A stretch of DNA of 64,000 bases from Actinocrinis sp035650855 (GCF_035650855.1 NZ_DASRGV010000061.1:1-64000); one strand, 5' to 3'. Positions 50,340 through 59,725 are shown, counted from the first letter of the stretch. The notes: a model not told the origin generated them from the sequence alone. Numbers and translations: made by a program.

Positions 50340-52004
50340 TCATCCGGCGACCCCGGAGCCCGCGGCCGTGGACGCCTGTGCTTCGGTGTGCCGCTGCTCG
50401 AGCGCCGGCGGCGCGCCCCCGGGGCCGCAGGCCAGCACGTAGTCCGCGGCGTCGCTGAGGGCGAGCAGGGCGGCCGCGCCCAGGTCGCGGCCGACGCCGA
50501 CCGTGCGCCAGGTGCGCCCGCCGAGACCGAACCGGATCAGCACCCTGGTCGCAGGCCGGCCGTCGTCCTCCGTGGTGATCGGCCGCGCCTCGTGGTCGAG
50601 CAGGTCCAGCGTCTCGATCTGCGGTACTGCCGGGCGCAGGGCCGCGCGCAGGGCCCGGAACAGTGCGCTGACAGGCTCGTCGGCGACGCCGGTCGCGGTC
50701 ACGGTGCGGCCGTCCCGCTCGACGCGCAGCACCGCGCGTGTGGAGGTCTGCGCCCGGTCCCGGGACCCGGCCGCGGAGAGCCGCCAGGCCTCGATCTGGA
50801 AGACCCTGGGAACCGGTTCGTCGGCAAGGTGCTCCCGCAACAACAGCTCGAACGAGGCGTCGGCGGCCTCGACGGCGTAGCCGAGCCTGCCCAGCTCCTT
50901 GATCCGCAGCATCGCCCGGTTGACCCGCTCGTCCGCCGCGCGCACCTGGTAGCCGAGCTCGCGCGCCTTCAGCTCGACGGACGAGCGGCCGCCGAGGTCG
51001 GAAACCAGCACGCGGCTGCGGTTGCCGATCCGCTCCGGCTCGATGTGCTGGTAAAGGCTCGGATCCAACCGGACCGCCGAAGCGTGCAGGCCGCCCTTGT
51101 GCGCGAACGCGGAGGAGCCCACGTACGGGGCCGATGACGCCACCGGGGCGGCGGCCAGTTCGCCGATCTCGTGCGCCGTGCGCGCCATCCCGGCCAGTTG
51201 CGCGGGGGACAACAGCGCGCGTCCCTCCTTGACCGCCAGATTCGCCACCACGCTGAACAGGTTGGCGTTGCCGCAGCGCTCGCCGTAACCGTTGGCGGTG
51301 CCCTGGACCTGTCCGGCACCCGCGCCGACCGCGAGCATCGTGTTGGCGACGGCGCAGCCGGCGTCGTCATGGCAGTGGATGCCGACCGGGATGCCGCGCT
51401 CCGTCGTGGCGGCGACGATATCCGCAAGCTCGGTGGGCAGGGTGCCGCCGTTGGTGTCGCAGAGCACCACCTTCTCCGCTCCGGCGGCGATCGCGGTGTC
51501 TGCGACGGCGAGCGCATACGCGCGGTTCGCGCGATAGCCGTCGAAGTAGTGCTCGGCGTCCACGAAGACTCGGCGCCCCTGCGCGAGCAGCTGGCGCACC
51601 GAGTCGCGGATCATGCGCAGGTTCTCCGCCAGGCTGGTGCGCAGCGCGATCTCGACGTGGCGGTCGTGGCTCTTGGCGACCAGCGTGACCACCGGCGTGC
51701 CGGCCTCGAGCAGCGCGAGGATCTGCGGGTCGCGGCCGGCGTCGGCGTCCGGCCGCCTGGTCGCGCCGAACGCGGCGAGTTGCGCGTGGCTGAGCTCCAG
51801 CTCGCGGGCGGCGCGCCGGAAGAAGTCCGTGTCCAGCGGTACGGCGCCCGGCCAGCCGCCCTCGATGAAGTCCACGCCGAAAGCGTCGAGCCGCCGGGCG
51901 ACGGCGAGCTTGTCCGCGACGGTCAGCGACAGGCCCTCCTGCTGGACGCCGTCGCGCAGGGTGGTGTCGTAGATCTGCACCGCTCGGCGGTGGTTCGCGG
52001 CCAT
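50340..52004 (-). CDS. cimA: (R)-citramalate synthase
   Basis: A 554-residue alpha-isopropylmalate/homocitrate-synthase family enzyme with CimA features: YDTTLRDGVQQEGLS at residues 12-26, IHCHDDAGCAVAN metal-binding His pair, NGYGERCGNANL and SSAFAHKGGLHASAV, and a C-terminal regulatory domain of about 150 residues. CimA condenses pyruvate and acetyl-CoA to citramalate on the way to 2-oxobutyrate and isoleucine or 2-methyl-branched acyl units. Its place in the cluster suggests it supplies such a precursor. ATG at 52004 follows GAGGAG, and the gene is 14 bases after the racemase gene. Confidence 0.94.
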   Translation of the reverse strand: MAANHRRAVQIYDTTLRDGVQQEGLSLTVADKLAVARRLDAFGVDFIEGGWPGAVPLDTDFFRRAARELELSHAQLAAFGATRRPDADAGRDPQILALLEAGTPVVTLVAKSHDRHVEIALRTSLAENLRMIRDSVRQLLAQGRRVFVDAEHYFDGYRANRAYALAVADTAIAAGAEKVVLCDTNGGTLPTELADIVAATTERGIPVGIHCHDDAGCAVANTMLAVGAGAGQVQGTANGYGERCGNANLFSVVANLAVKEGRALLSPAQLAGMARTAHEIGELAAAPVASSAPYVGSSAFAHKGGLHASAVRLDPSLYQHIEPERIGNRSRVLVSDLGGRSSVELKARELGYQVRAADERVNRAMLRIKELGRLGYAVEAADASFELLLREHLADEPVPRVFQIEAWRLSAAGSRDRAQTSTRAVLRVERDGRTVTATGVADEPVSALFRALRAALRPAVPQIETLDLLDHEARPITTEDDGRPATRVLIRFGLGGRTWRTVGVGRDLGAAALLALSDAADYVLACGPGGAPPALEQRHTEAQASTAAGSGVAG

Positions 52005-52018
52005 CTTTCTCCTCTGCG

Positions 52019-53071
52019 TCACGGCGCGTGCTCTGCGGCGGCCGGAGAGCGGTCCAGGTGGTCTAGGAAGCGCGGCGCGGCGGCCGGCAGCCGAAGGCCC
52101 GCTTCGTCGCGGTAGGTGCCTCGGGCGCGATGATGCGGATGCTCGGCCGCCTCCTCGAGGCTGAGCACCGGGGTGACGCAGGCTTCCGTGCCCTCGAACC
52201 GCGTGGCCCACGAGTCTCGGTCCGCCTCGGCGAAGCGCAGCGCGAACAGTCGGCGCAGCGCGGGCCAGTGCTCCGGGTCGTCGCGGTCGGGCAGCTCATC
52301 CGGATCCAGGCCGAGTCCGCGCACGAACTGTGCGTAGAACCGCTCCTCCAGGGCACCCACCGCGACATGACGGCCGTCCGCGCAGGTGTACACGGTGTAG
52401 AAGGGGGCGCCGCCGTCGAGCAGGTTGCGCCCGCGCCCGCGGCCCCACTGCCCGGCCGCCGCCATCGCGGCCAGCATGGTGAGCAGGCTGGCGGTGCCGT
52501 CGACGATCGCGGCGTCGATGACCCGTCCCACCCCGGTCGTGCGGCGCTCGATCACCGCGGCCAGGACGCCGACCGCCAGCGGCAGCGCACCTCCGGCGAA
52601 GTCTCCGACCAGGTTGAGCGGCACCACCGGATCCCCGCCCTCGGGACCGATCGCGTCCAGCGCGCCGGAGAGCGCCAGATAGTTGATGTCGTGGCCGGGC
52701 GTGTGGGCCAGCGGACCGTGCTGTCCCCAGCCGGTCATCCGGCCGTAGATCAGCCCCGGGTTGCGTGCCTGGCACTCGCGCGGGCCGAAGCCGAGCCGCT
52801 CGGCCACTCCCGGCCGGAATCCCTCCAGCAGCACGTCGCAGCCCTCGACGAGGCGCAGCAGCTCGGCCAGCTCCCGCGGCCGCTTGAGATTCAACGCGAC
52901 GCAGCGCCGACCCCGGTCGAGGCCGCGGTGCCAGGAGGCGAACGGGCGTTCGCCCTCGGCCCGGTCGATGCGCACCACCTCGGCGCCCAGGTCCGCCAAC
53001 AGCGTCGCAGCGTAGGGGACGGGCCCAATCGCGGCGAGTTCCAGGACGCGCAGTCCTTCGAGCGGGCTCAT
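52019..53071 (-). CDS. Alpha-methylacyl-CoA racemase (CaiB/BaiF fold)
   Basis: A 350-residue family III CoA-transferase-fold protein. It matches alpha-methylacyl-CoA racemases closely: GHDINYLALSGALDAIG with catalytic His127, and LNLVGDFAGGAL with catalytic Asp157. Such enzymes invert the 2-methyl centre of acyl-CoA thioesters. Together with citramalate synthase it indicates that a 2-methyl-branched acyl unit is made and epimerised for this pathway. No strong Shine-Dalgarno sequence is seen at the ATG at 53071. Confidence 0.93.
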   Translation of the reverse strand: MSPLEGLRVLELAAIGPVPYAATLLADLGAEVVRIDRAEGERPFASWHRGLDRGRRCVALNLKRPRELAELLRLVEGCDVLLEGFRPGVAERLGFGPRECQARNPGLIYGRMTGWGQHGPLAHTPGHDINYLALSGALDAIGPEGGDPVVPLNLVGDFAGGALPLAVGVLAAVIERRTTGVGRVIDAAIVDGTASLLTMLAAMAAAGQWGRGRGRNLLDGGAPFYTVYTCADGRHVAVGALEERFYAQFVRGLGLDPDELPDRDDPEHWPALRRLFALRFAEADRDSWATRFEGTEACVTPVLSLEEAAEHPHHRARGTYRDEAGLRLPAAAPRFLDHLDRSPAAAEHAP

Positions 53072-53440
53072 GTCCGCAGTGTGGGATTCCCGGCTCGACT
53101 CCCGCTGGAGGGGACGCTCCGGCGCCCACTGCGGCGCCGGAGGACGAGAGTCGCGCATAGCGGCGCGGCTGACGATGCCTCCGCATCCGCTCGAACCGCG
53201 GCGGAGTCCCGGTCCCGGTACGCCGCAGTCCGTGGCAACCGGAGCGGAAGAGTACTGAAATGCCCGATTGGTCGGCCGGTCGGTCCGGGCCCGCCCCGCC
53301 GGACGGCAACGGCTGTTCGAGGAGCCTTCGAGAATGCGGACACATACTCCGACCTGAGGCCCACCGGCCTCGGCGCGACACACGCGGAATCCTTCCGCGG
53401 CGCCGGGGCGCCGGGCCACAGACGGGACAGGGGGACGGAG
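53072..53440. other. Divergent control region between racemase and FAAL genes
   Basis: These 369 bases separate the minus-strand racemase/citramalate synthase genes from the plus-strand FAAL operon. No gene or RNA is recognised. Both operons must be started from here or from just outside; no convincing promoter or palindrome is visible. Confidence 0.45.
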
Positions 53441-55231
53441 ATGACCGGACGCCAAACGTTCACCGAGCTGGTGCGGCGGCACGCCGCAAACCGGCCCGGA
53501 CGGGACGCGCTGATCGTGGTGGACGAGACCGGCCGGACGCGGCGGATCGGCTACGCGCGGCTGGATCGTGAGTCCAGAACCCTCGCCGCGTGGCTGCACA
53601 TCCACGGCGCGACCGGCGAACGCGTGCTGATCCAACAGCCCGACGCCTACCAGTTCGCCGTGTCGCTGTTCGCCTGCCTGTACGCCGGCGCGATCGCCGT
53701 GCCCGGCCCGAATCCCAGCGGGCTGCGGCACTCCGAGCGCAGGGTGCTCGGGATCGTGCGGGACGCCGGGGTCCGCTTCGTCATGACAGACGGTCACAAC
53801 GCCGGCGCGGCCAGCCAGGTTCTCGCGCTCGGCGGCTACGGGGAGGTCACCTGTGTGGCGACGGACACGCTGCTGAGCCTGCCCTCCGCCCCGGAGCCGT
53901 CCGACTGGCGCATGCCCGAGATCAGCCCGGACGCCGTCGCGCTGCTGCAATACACCTCGGGCTCCTCCGGCGACCCGCGCGGCGTCATGGTGAGCCACGC
54001 CAACCTGCTCGCCAACCAGGCGGCGATTCAGCAGACCCTGCGTACCACACCGGACACCGCGGTCGGCGGCTGGCTGCCGCTGCACCACGACATGGGCCTG
54101 ATCGGGCAGCTCCTGCACCCGCTGTGGCTCGGCGCCACCAGCGTCCTGATGTCGCCGATCTCCTTCGCGAAGCACCCGGCCAACTGGCTGCGGCTGATCT
54201 CCGAGCACCGGCTTGCGGTGTCCGCGGGTCCGAACTTCAGCTACGACCTGTGCCTGCGCAAGATCACCGACGAGCAGCTCTCCGGAGTGGACCTGAGCGA
54301 CTGGCGCTGCGCCGTCAACGGCGGCGAACCGGTGCGCCCGGAGACCATGCGCCGCTTCGCCGAGCGCTTCGCCCCGTTCGGGCTGAGGCCCTCCGCGCTG
54401 CGCGCGGGCTACGGCCTGGCCGAGGCGACGCTGATGGTCGCCTGCACCGCGGGCGGACGGGGAGCCCCGGCGGTCGAGGCGGACCGCGCCGCGCTGGAGC
54501 AGCGTCGGCTCTGGCCGCCCGCGGCGAACCGGCCGAGCCGGACCCTGAGCAGTTCGGGGCGCGTATACGGACACGAAGTCAGGATCGTGGACCCGGAGAC
54601 CGCGGCCGAGCTGCCCGACGGCGCCGTCGGCGAGATCTGGCTGCGCGGTCCGAGCGTCGCCTCCGGCTACTGGGGCCGCCCGCGGGAGAGCGCGGAGGGT
54701 TTCGCCGCGCGCACCTGCGCCGACGAGCGCGGCTTCCTGCGCACCGGGGACCTAGGCTTCCTGAAGGACGGCGAACTGTACGTCACCGGCCGGATCAGCG
54801 ATCTGATCATCGTGGCGGGACGCAACCTGCATCCGCAGGACATCGAACAGTCGATCCAGCGGATCAGCGCCCTGTTCGGCGCCGCGGTCGCCTTCCCGGT
54901 CGAGGCGGACCGCGAGCACGTGGTGCTGGTGCAGGAGGTGCGCCCCGGTTCCACGGGCGGCGAGGCGGACCTGGCCGAACTGGCGACCGCCGTGCGGGAG
55001 CGGGTGTCCGCGGAGTTCGCGGTGCAGGCCGCCGGAGTGGTACTGGTGCGGCCGGGTACGGTGCGCCGCACCACCAGCGGCAAGCTGGCGCGCAGCGCGG
55101 TGCGCTCGATGTTCCTCGAAGACCGGCTGGAACCGCTGCACGAGCTGATCGACCCCCGGATCCGGCAGCTGGTGCGGCCCAAGGGCCGGGTACGGACAGC
55201 CGGCGGGTCGGCCGGGAAGGCGGCGGCGTGA
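53441..55231 (+). CDS. Fatty-acyl-AMP ligase (FAAL)
   Basis: A 596-residue adenylate-forming enzyme. The core motif is LQYTSGSSGDPRGVMVSHANLL (A3), with GYGLAEAT later and RTGDLGFLKDGELYVTGR in the hinge region. The WLPLHHDMGLIGQ and SPISFAKHPANWL patterns are FAAL hallmarks. FAALs activate a free acid as acyl-AMP and load it on a carrier protein rather than on CoA. The stop overlaps the GTG start of the ACP gene, making that ACP the likely acceptor. The acid could be the branched product of the citramalate/racemase genes. Confidence 0.95.
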   Translation: MTGRQTFTELVRRHAANRPGRDALIVVDETGRTRRIGYARLDRESRTLAAWLHIHGATGERVLIQQPDAYQFAVSLFACLYAGAIAVPGPNPSGLRHSERRVLGIVRDAGVRFVMTDGHNAGAASQVLALGGYGEVTCVATDTLLSLPSAPEPSDWRMPEISPDAVALLQYTSGSSGDPRGVMVSHANLLANQAAIQQTLRTTPDTAVGGWLPLHHDMGLIGQLLHPLWLGATSVLMSPISFAKHPANWLRLISEHRLAVSAGPNFSYDLCLRKITDEQLSGVDLSDWRCAVNGGEPVRPETMRRFAERFAPFGLRPSALRAGYGLAEATLMVACTAGGRGAPAVEADRAALEQRRLWPPAANRPSRTLSSSGRVYGHEVRIVDPETAAELPDGAVGEIWLRGPSVASGYWGRPRESAEGFAARTCADERGFLRTGDLGFLKDGELYVTGRISDLIIVAGRNLHPQDIEQSIQRISALFGAAVAFPVEADREHVVLVQEVRPGSTGGEADLAELATAVRERVSAEFAVQAAGVVLVRPGTVRRTTSGKLARSAVRSMFLEDRLEPLHELIDPRIRQLVRPKGRVRTAGGSAGKAAA

Positions 55232-55575
55232 ACGCGCGATTGCTCACTCTTCCGCACGCGCAGCGCGAGGCCGCGCTACGCGAGTGGCTGGTGCGCCGGC
55301 TGGCCAGGTACCTCGGCCGTCTGGACATCGACCCGCTGGTCCCGCTCGCCGAGTACGGCATCGACTCGCTGGTCGCGCTCAATCTCTACGGCGATGTCGA
55401 AGAGGAACTCGGCCTACCCGTCGACGTGTGCGTAGTGCTCGACTATCCGACCGTCGCCGCCCTTGCGGAGCATCTGTCGCAGCAGGCTGAGGACAACGCC
55501 GGGCGACCTCGTGCCGCCGCTCCCGGCGCTGCCCACCCCGGCGATACGCGAACCTCAGACAGGAGCCGGCCATGA
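55228..55575 (+). CDS. Acyl carrier protein (stand-alone)
   Basis: A 115-residue carrier protein. The phosphopantetheine site is Ser47 in AEYGIDSLVALNLYG, followed by the acidic helix VEEELGLPVDVCVVLDYPTVAALAEHL. The last 25 residues are a disordered Ala/Pro/Arg tail. The GTG start lies in the FAAL stop (GTGA), and its stop overlaps the ATG of the acyltransferase gene (ATGA). It is loaded by FAAL and probably serves as the starter carrier. Confidence 0.95.
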   Translation: MNARLLTLPHAQREAALREWLVRRLARYLGRLDIDPLVPLAEYGIDSLVALNLYGDVEEELGLPVDVCVVLDYPTVAALAEHLSQQAEDNAGRPRAAAPGAAHPGDTRTSDRSRP

Positions 55576-56813
55576 ACGCAGGGAGCGAACCCGCGCCCCG
55601 AATCGCCTTCGCTTTCACCGGGCAGGGCGCGCAGTACCCGGGAATGACCGCCCGGCTCTACTTCGGACACGACGGCTATCGCCGCCGCCTGGACGCCGCC
55701 GCGGAGGCGCTGCGTCCGTACACCGGGACTTCGATCACGGACCTGATCGTGCGGGGCGACCTGAGGGTCCATCAGACCGGATTCACCCAGCCGACTATGT
55801 TCGCCGTCGAATACGCCCTCGCCGCCACCCTGCTGGACGCCGGGGTCAGGCCCGTGGCCGTGATCGGTCACAGCATCGGCGAGTTCGCCGCCGCGGTTGT
55901 CGCCGGAGCGCTCAGCCTCGATGACGCCGCGCTGCTGGTAGCGGTACGCGGCGCGTACATGCAGTACCTTCCGAGCGGCGGCGGGATGCTCGCGGTGCGC
56001 GCCGCGCCCGAGCAGCTCGAGCGGTTCGTGCGGCGCGAGGCGAAGGTCGGGTTCGGCGCGTTCAACGGTCCGCGTGCCACGGTGCTCTCCGGCGACCTCG
56101 GTGCGCTCGAACGCATCCAGGACGAGCTGGCGGCGCTCAATGTGCTCGCCCGGCCGCTCCAGGTGTCGCACGGATTCCATTCGCCGCTGATGCAGCCGAT
56201 GCTCCAACGCTTCGCCCGGGTCGCTTCGCGGGTGCCGCCGCGCGCGCCGAAGCTGCCGTTCTACTCGACCGTGCGCGGCCGCAGACTGCTGAACGAGGCG
56301 CTGGGCGCGCTCTATTGGACCGAGCACATCAGCGCGCCGGTGCGGTTCGCCCAGGCCACGCAGCGGCTGCTGGCGGAGCAGGGCCTTGACACGGTACTGG
56401 AGATCGGCCCGAAACCGGTGCTGGCCAAGTTGATCAAGGCGATGGCCGGCGACGGCGGCCCGGCCTGTGTGCCGGTTTGCCGCAGCGAGGACACCGACGC
56501 GGCCGCGCTGGCCGCGCTGATCGCCGACCTGCTGCCGAACGACGCCCTGGCCGACGACCCGGTGCGGAAGGCGGTGTACGCCGCGGTGGCGCGGTTGGTC
56601 AACGACCCCTCGGTGCGTCTCGGACCGGACGTCGCGCTGCGTGGCGACCTCGGCTTCGATTCGGTGATGGTGATGCAGCTGACGTATCAGCTCGAACAGC
56701 AGCTGCCCGCCCTCGGCAAGCTCTCGCTGCCGGACATGCTCGACAGCATCGTCACGCCCGCGACCCTGGTGGAGTACCTGCACGGCCAGCTCTCCGCCGA
56801 CCTGGCCGCATGA
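55572..56813 (+). CDS. Malonyl-type acyltransferase fused to an ACP
   Basis: A 413-residue two-domain protein. The acyltransferase (1-300) has GQGAQYPGM, the nucleophile Ser101 in GHSIGEF, and catalytic His203 in VSHGFHSPLM. The HGFH replaces the malonyl-specific HAFH, so malonyl-CoA or a close analogue is the likely extender. A C-terminal ACP (about 325-413) has Ser364 in GDLGFDSVMVMQL. Stand-alone AT-ACP fusions are uncommon and act in trans. No ketosynthase of type I is in the window; the KAS III-like protein is the nearest partner. Confidence 0.93.
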   Translation: MNAGSEPAPRIAFAFTGQGAQYPGMTARLYFGHDGYRRRLDAAAEALRPYTGTSITDLIVRGDLRVHQTGFTQPTMFAVEYALAATLLDAGVRPVAVIGHSIGEFAAAVVAGALSLDDAALLVAVRGAYMQYLPSGGGMLAVRAAPEQLERFVRREAKVGFGAFNGPRATVLSGDLGALERIQDELAALNVLARPLQVSHGFHSPLMQPMLQRFARVASRVPPRAPKLPFYSTVRGRRLLNEALGALYWTEHISAPVRFAQATQRLLAEQGLDTVLEIGPKPVLAKLIKAMAGDGGPACVPVCRSEDTDAAALAALIADLLPNDALADDPVRKAVYAAVARLVNDPSVRLGPDVALRGDLGFDSVMVMQLTYQLEQQLPALGKLSLPDMLDSIVTPATLVEYLHGQLSADLAA

Positions 56814-57658
56814 TGGCCGGTGTGGGCCCCGGGGGCGTTTCCGGAGGGCCGCTGGGCCGTCCGCTGCTGATTGAGGGGCCTGACGGGCCGTGGGAGGCGG
56901 TGCGCCGGCGGCTGGCCGAGGCCGGCGGGGTCATGGTGTACGGGCGGCTCGCCGACTGGCTGCCGGAGGATCCGGACGATCCCCGACTGCGGCTGCTGCT
57001 CGGCCGCGACTGGTCACGCGCGCAGCGTATGGCGCACCGGCACATCCGGTCGCGGTTCGTCGCGGCGCGGCTGCTGCTCAAGCATGCGGCGGCCGCCGTG
57101 ATCGAGAGCCGGCCCGAGCTGCTTGAGCTTGCTTACAAGCCGGGTGGACGGCCTTACCTGCGCGGCTGCGACCAGATCGACATCAGCCTGAGCCACACCG
57201 ATGAGCTGCTCGTCGTCGGCATCACCCGGCGCGGCCGGATCGGCGTCGACGTCGAGTTGGCCGACCGCCCGATGTCGGGTACCGGTACCGAGAACCAGGC
57301 CTGCACGCCGTACGAGCTGGCGATGCTCAAGGCGATGGCGGAGGCCCGCAGGAACGGTGCGCTGGTGCGTCTCTGGACGCTGAAGGAGGCCTACAGCAAG
57401 GCCATCGGGCAGGGCCTGCGGTTCCAGTTCACCGAGTTCGGCTTCCGGCTCGGCGACCCGCGCGCCAGGGTCCTGCGGCCGGACGGCTCCCCGGGCACCG
57501 GCGACGAGTGGACCTTCGGCACGTGCGCGGTGGACCGGCGCTACACCGTGAGCGTCGCGCTGTTCGACGCGGGCTTCGGCGACACGGTGGACACGGCGGC
57601 CGGAACCATGCTCGATCCCGGGCTGTTCGAGGCCCTGACCGGGGCCGGCCGCGGTTAG
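56810..57658 (+). CDS. 4'-phosphopantetheinyl transferase (Sfp type)
   Basis: A 282-residue Sfp-family enzyme that converts apo carrier proteins to the holo form. The Mg-binding GRIGVDVEL (Asp147, Glu149) and the WTLKEAYSKAIG motif (Trp189, Lys192, Glu193) are complete. The ATG overlaps the acyltransferase-ACP stop (ATGA). Having its own PPTase shows that the cluster is self-sufficient for priming both ACPs. Confidence 0.95.
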   Translation: MMAGVGPGGVSGGPLGRPLLIEGPDGPWEAVRRRLAEAGGVMVYGRLADWLPEDPDDPRLRLLLGRDWSRAQRMAHRHIRSRFVAARLLLKHAAAAVIESRPELLELAYKPGGRPYLRGCDQIDISLSHTDELLVVGITRRGRIGVDVELADRPMSGTGTENQACTPYELAMLKAMAEARRNGALVRLWTLKEAYSKAIGQGLRFQFTEFGFRLGDPRARVLRPDGSPGTGDEWTFGTCAVDRRYTVSVALFDAGFGDTVDTAAGTMLDPGLFEALTGAGRG

Positions 57659-57669
57659 CCGCGGCCGGC
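57644..57669. terminator. Hairpin shared by two convergent genes
   Basis: An 11-bp perfect inverted repeat (57644-57654 and 57659-57669) has a loop TTAG that contains the PPTase stop codon; the right arm reaches the stop of the response regulator gene. It can end both transcripts in only 26 bases. Confidence 0.75.
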
Positions 57670-58283
57670 TAGGGGATCCAGCCGGCGTTCTCGGCGATCC
57701 GGATCGCGTCGACCCGGTTGCGCGCGCTCAGCTTCGTGACGATCGTCGTCAGGTAGTTGCGCACCGTGCCCGGTGAGAGGTAGAGCCGCGCGGCGATCTC
57801 CACCGCGTCGGCGCCGCGCGCGGCCAGCCGCAGGACCTCCAGTTCACGCTGGGAGAGCGGATTGTCCCGGCAGTCCCACGCGGCGACCGCCAGCTGCGGA
57901 TCGATCACGCGCAGGCCGGCCGCCACGTTGCGCACCGCGTCCGCCAGCTTCGCCGGGGGAGCGTCCTTGAGCAGGAATCCGGCCACGTGCGCGCTCAACG
58001 CGCGGCGCAGGGTGCCTGGGCGGCCGAGGCTGGTGAGGATCAGGGTTCTGCAGGACGGCAGCCGGTCATGCAGCAGTGCCGCGGCGGTCAGCCCGTCGAT
58101 GCCCGGCAGGTCGATGTCGATGACGGCGACGTCCGGCCGGTGCGCGAGCGCGGTCGGCACGATGTCGTCGCCGCTGTCGACGTCCGCGACCACCGTGAGG
58201 TCGGGCTCCAGGTTCAGCAGCGCCACCAGGGCGCCGCGCACCATGTTCACATCCTCCGCGAGCAGAATGGTCAACTGCTTCAT
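57669..58283 (-). CDS. NarL/LuxR-type response regulator
   Basis: A 204-residue two-domain regulator. The receiver (1-120) has acidic residues Glu10-Asp11, the phospho-acceptor Asp56 in AVIDIDLPG, and Lys in FLLKDAPP. The C-terminal LuxR helix-turn-helix (about 140-204) is LSQRELEVLRLAARGADAVEIAARLYLSPGTVRNYL. The ATG at 58283 is chosen because it begins the receiver strand. It follows the kinase gene by 128 bases and is its partner, likely the switch for the cluster. Confidence 0.95.
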   Translation of the reverse strand: MKQLTILLAEDVNMVRGALVALLNLEPDLTVVADVDSGDDIVPTALAHRPDVAVIDIDLPGIDGLTAAALLHDRLPSCRTLILTSLGRPGTLRRALSAHVAGFLLKDAPPAKLADAVRNVAAGLRVIDPQLAVAAWDCRDNPLSQRELEVLRLAARGADAVEIAARLYLSPGTVRNYLTTIVTKLSARNRVDAIRIAENAGWIP

Positions 58284-58411
58284 CGCATGATCCGGCTCCC
58301 CGTGATCGCCGAGGTCAGCTCCACCGATGGCTGCGCGGGCGCCCGTGTTCGCGTTGACAGTCACAAGCGGGTCCGCGATCGTGCCCGTTCGATTCAGATT
58401 ACCCGTCAAGA

Positions 58412-59725
58412 CTACTCATCGACAGCCTGATCGGCAGACCTCCGCGTCGGATCGGGGGCCGGGCCCGCCGACAACGCGACCGGTCCGGCCCGCTCGGACA
58501 CCGGGCGGCCCTGGCGCAGCGGCGCTTGCGCGACGAGTCTGAAGGTGTGGTCCGCGCCCGGCCCCGCGATCAGCCGGCCGCCGATCGCGGCGAGCCGCTG
58601 GGCGAGGCTGCCCAGCCCGCTGCTGCCGGCCGCGTCCCCCGCCTGCTCGCCTGGCGTGCCGACGCCGTCGTTCACGAGTTCCAGCTGCACCATGGCGTCG
58701 GCCGCGCGCCCGGTGATGCTGCAGCGCTCCACCTTGCTGTGCCTCAGCATGTTGGTGACGCCCTCGCGCAGCACCGTCGCGAACACCGTGTCCACGGCCG
58801 CCGGCAGCTGCGGCATGGCGACATCGACCGACAGGTCCACGCCGGTGGCCAGCAGCATCGACTCGACGCTGGCCACCTCCTCGGCGAAGCAGAGATCGCG
58901 GTAGCTGCTGGCCACCGTGCGAAGGTCGGAGAGCGACTGCCGGGAGATCTCCAGGATGGATTCGAGCTCCTGCCGCGCCCGCTCGGTCTCCCCCTCCACC
59001 AGCCGATAGGCCAGCTCGCTCTTCAGCGTGATCGAGGACAGGCTGTATCCCAGCAGGTCGTGCAGGTCGCGGGAGAAGCGCTTGCGCTCCTTGGCGACCG
59101 CCGTCCTGGCCAGTTCCGCGCGCGCCGAGTGCAGCTTGGTGACCAGGTCGGTCAGCTTGGTCAGCCCGAGGAGCGCCAGGCCGGTGTTCGCCGTCGCCAC
59201 GCCGAAGTAGGCGATCCACACCGCGGGCTCGTGGGTGACGGCCGCGATCACCGCCATGCTGCCCGCGCAGACGGCGAACAGCGCCCAGGCCACCGGGCCG
59301 CGCAGCAGGATGAGCAGGGAGCCGGCCAGGAAGCCGGCCATGCCGCCCCACAGCTCGTGGAAGAGCGCGAACGGCAGGTAGGTGGCTGTGGCCTGCACGG
59401 CAAGGGTCGCGATCTTCGTACGCAGCGTCCAGTCATAAGCCCGCGTCAGGCTGTGCGCGATCTGGAGGATGAAGACTACTGCCATACAGACGTAGGAGCC
59501 GCTGTTCGCCAGCGGGTCCCCCGGATTGTCGGTCGGGAGGGTGAGCGCTCCGACGAAAACATACGTGCAGAGCAGGAAAAGCAGGATGTTTCGCGCGATG
59601 AGCGGGGCGGGCGCGTCCCGGCCCACATCGACAGCCAGCGCCAGCTCGTCCTGCGTGTCGGCGTCCGACTCCCGAAACGACCCCGGTGCGGCGCGCCATT
59701 GCGGCATTGTGCGGTCGGTGGCCAT
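58412..59725 (-). CDS. DesK-type membrane histidine kinase
   Basis: A 437-residue kinase. The N-terminal half has about five membrane segments (residues 46-62, 78-92, 105-122, 128-142 and 146-190). The HisKA_3 helix has His222 in KRFSRDLHDLLGYSLSSITLK, followed by an ATPase domain with the N-box GVTNMLRHSKVE and the G-box GLGSLAQRL. The ATG at 59725 has GAGGAG four bases upstream. An in-frame ATG at 59890 overlapping the SagB stop would add 55 residues but includes two rare TTA codons and a low-GC segment, so it was not chosen. It pairs with the response regulator. Confidence 0.93.
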   Translation of the reverse strand: MATDRTMPQWRAAPGSFRESDADTQDELALAVDVGRDAPAPLIARNILLFLLCTYVFVGALTLPTDNPGDPLANSGSYVCMAVVFILQIAHSLTRAYDWTLRTKIATLAVQATATYLPFALFHELWGGMAGFLAGSLLILLRGPVAWALFAVCAGSMAVIAAVTHEPAVWIAYFGVATANTGLALLGLTKLTDLVTKLHSARAELARTAVAKERKRFSRDLHDLLGYSLSSITLKSELAYRLVEGETERARQELESILEISRQSLSDLRTVASSYRDLCFAEEVASVESMLLATGVDLSVDVAMPQLPAAVDTVFATVLREGVTNMLRHSKVERCSITGRAADAMVQLELVNDGVGTPGEQAGDAAGSSGLGSLAQRLAAIGGRLIAGPGADHTFRLVAQAPLRQGRPVSERAGPVALSAGPAPDPTRRSADQAVDE

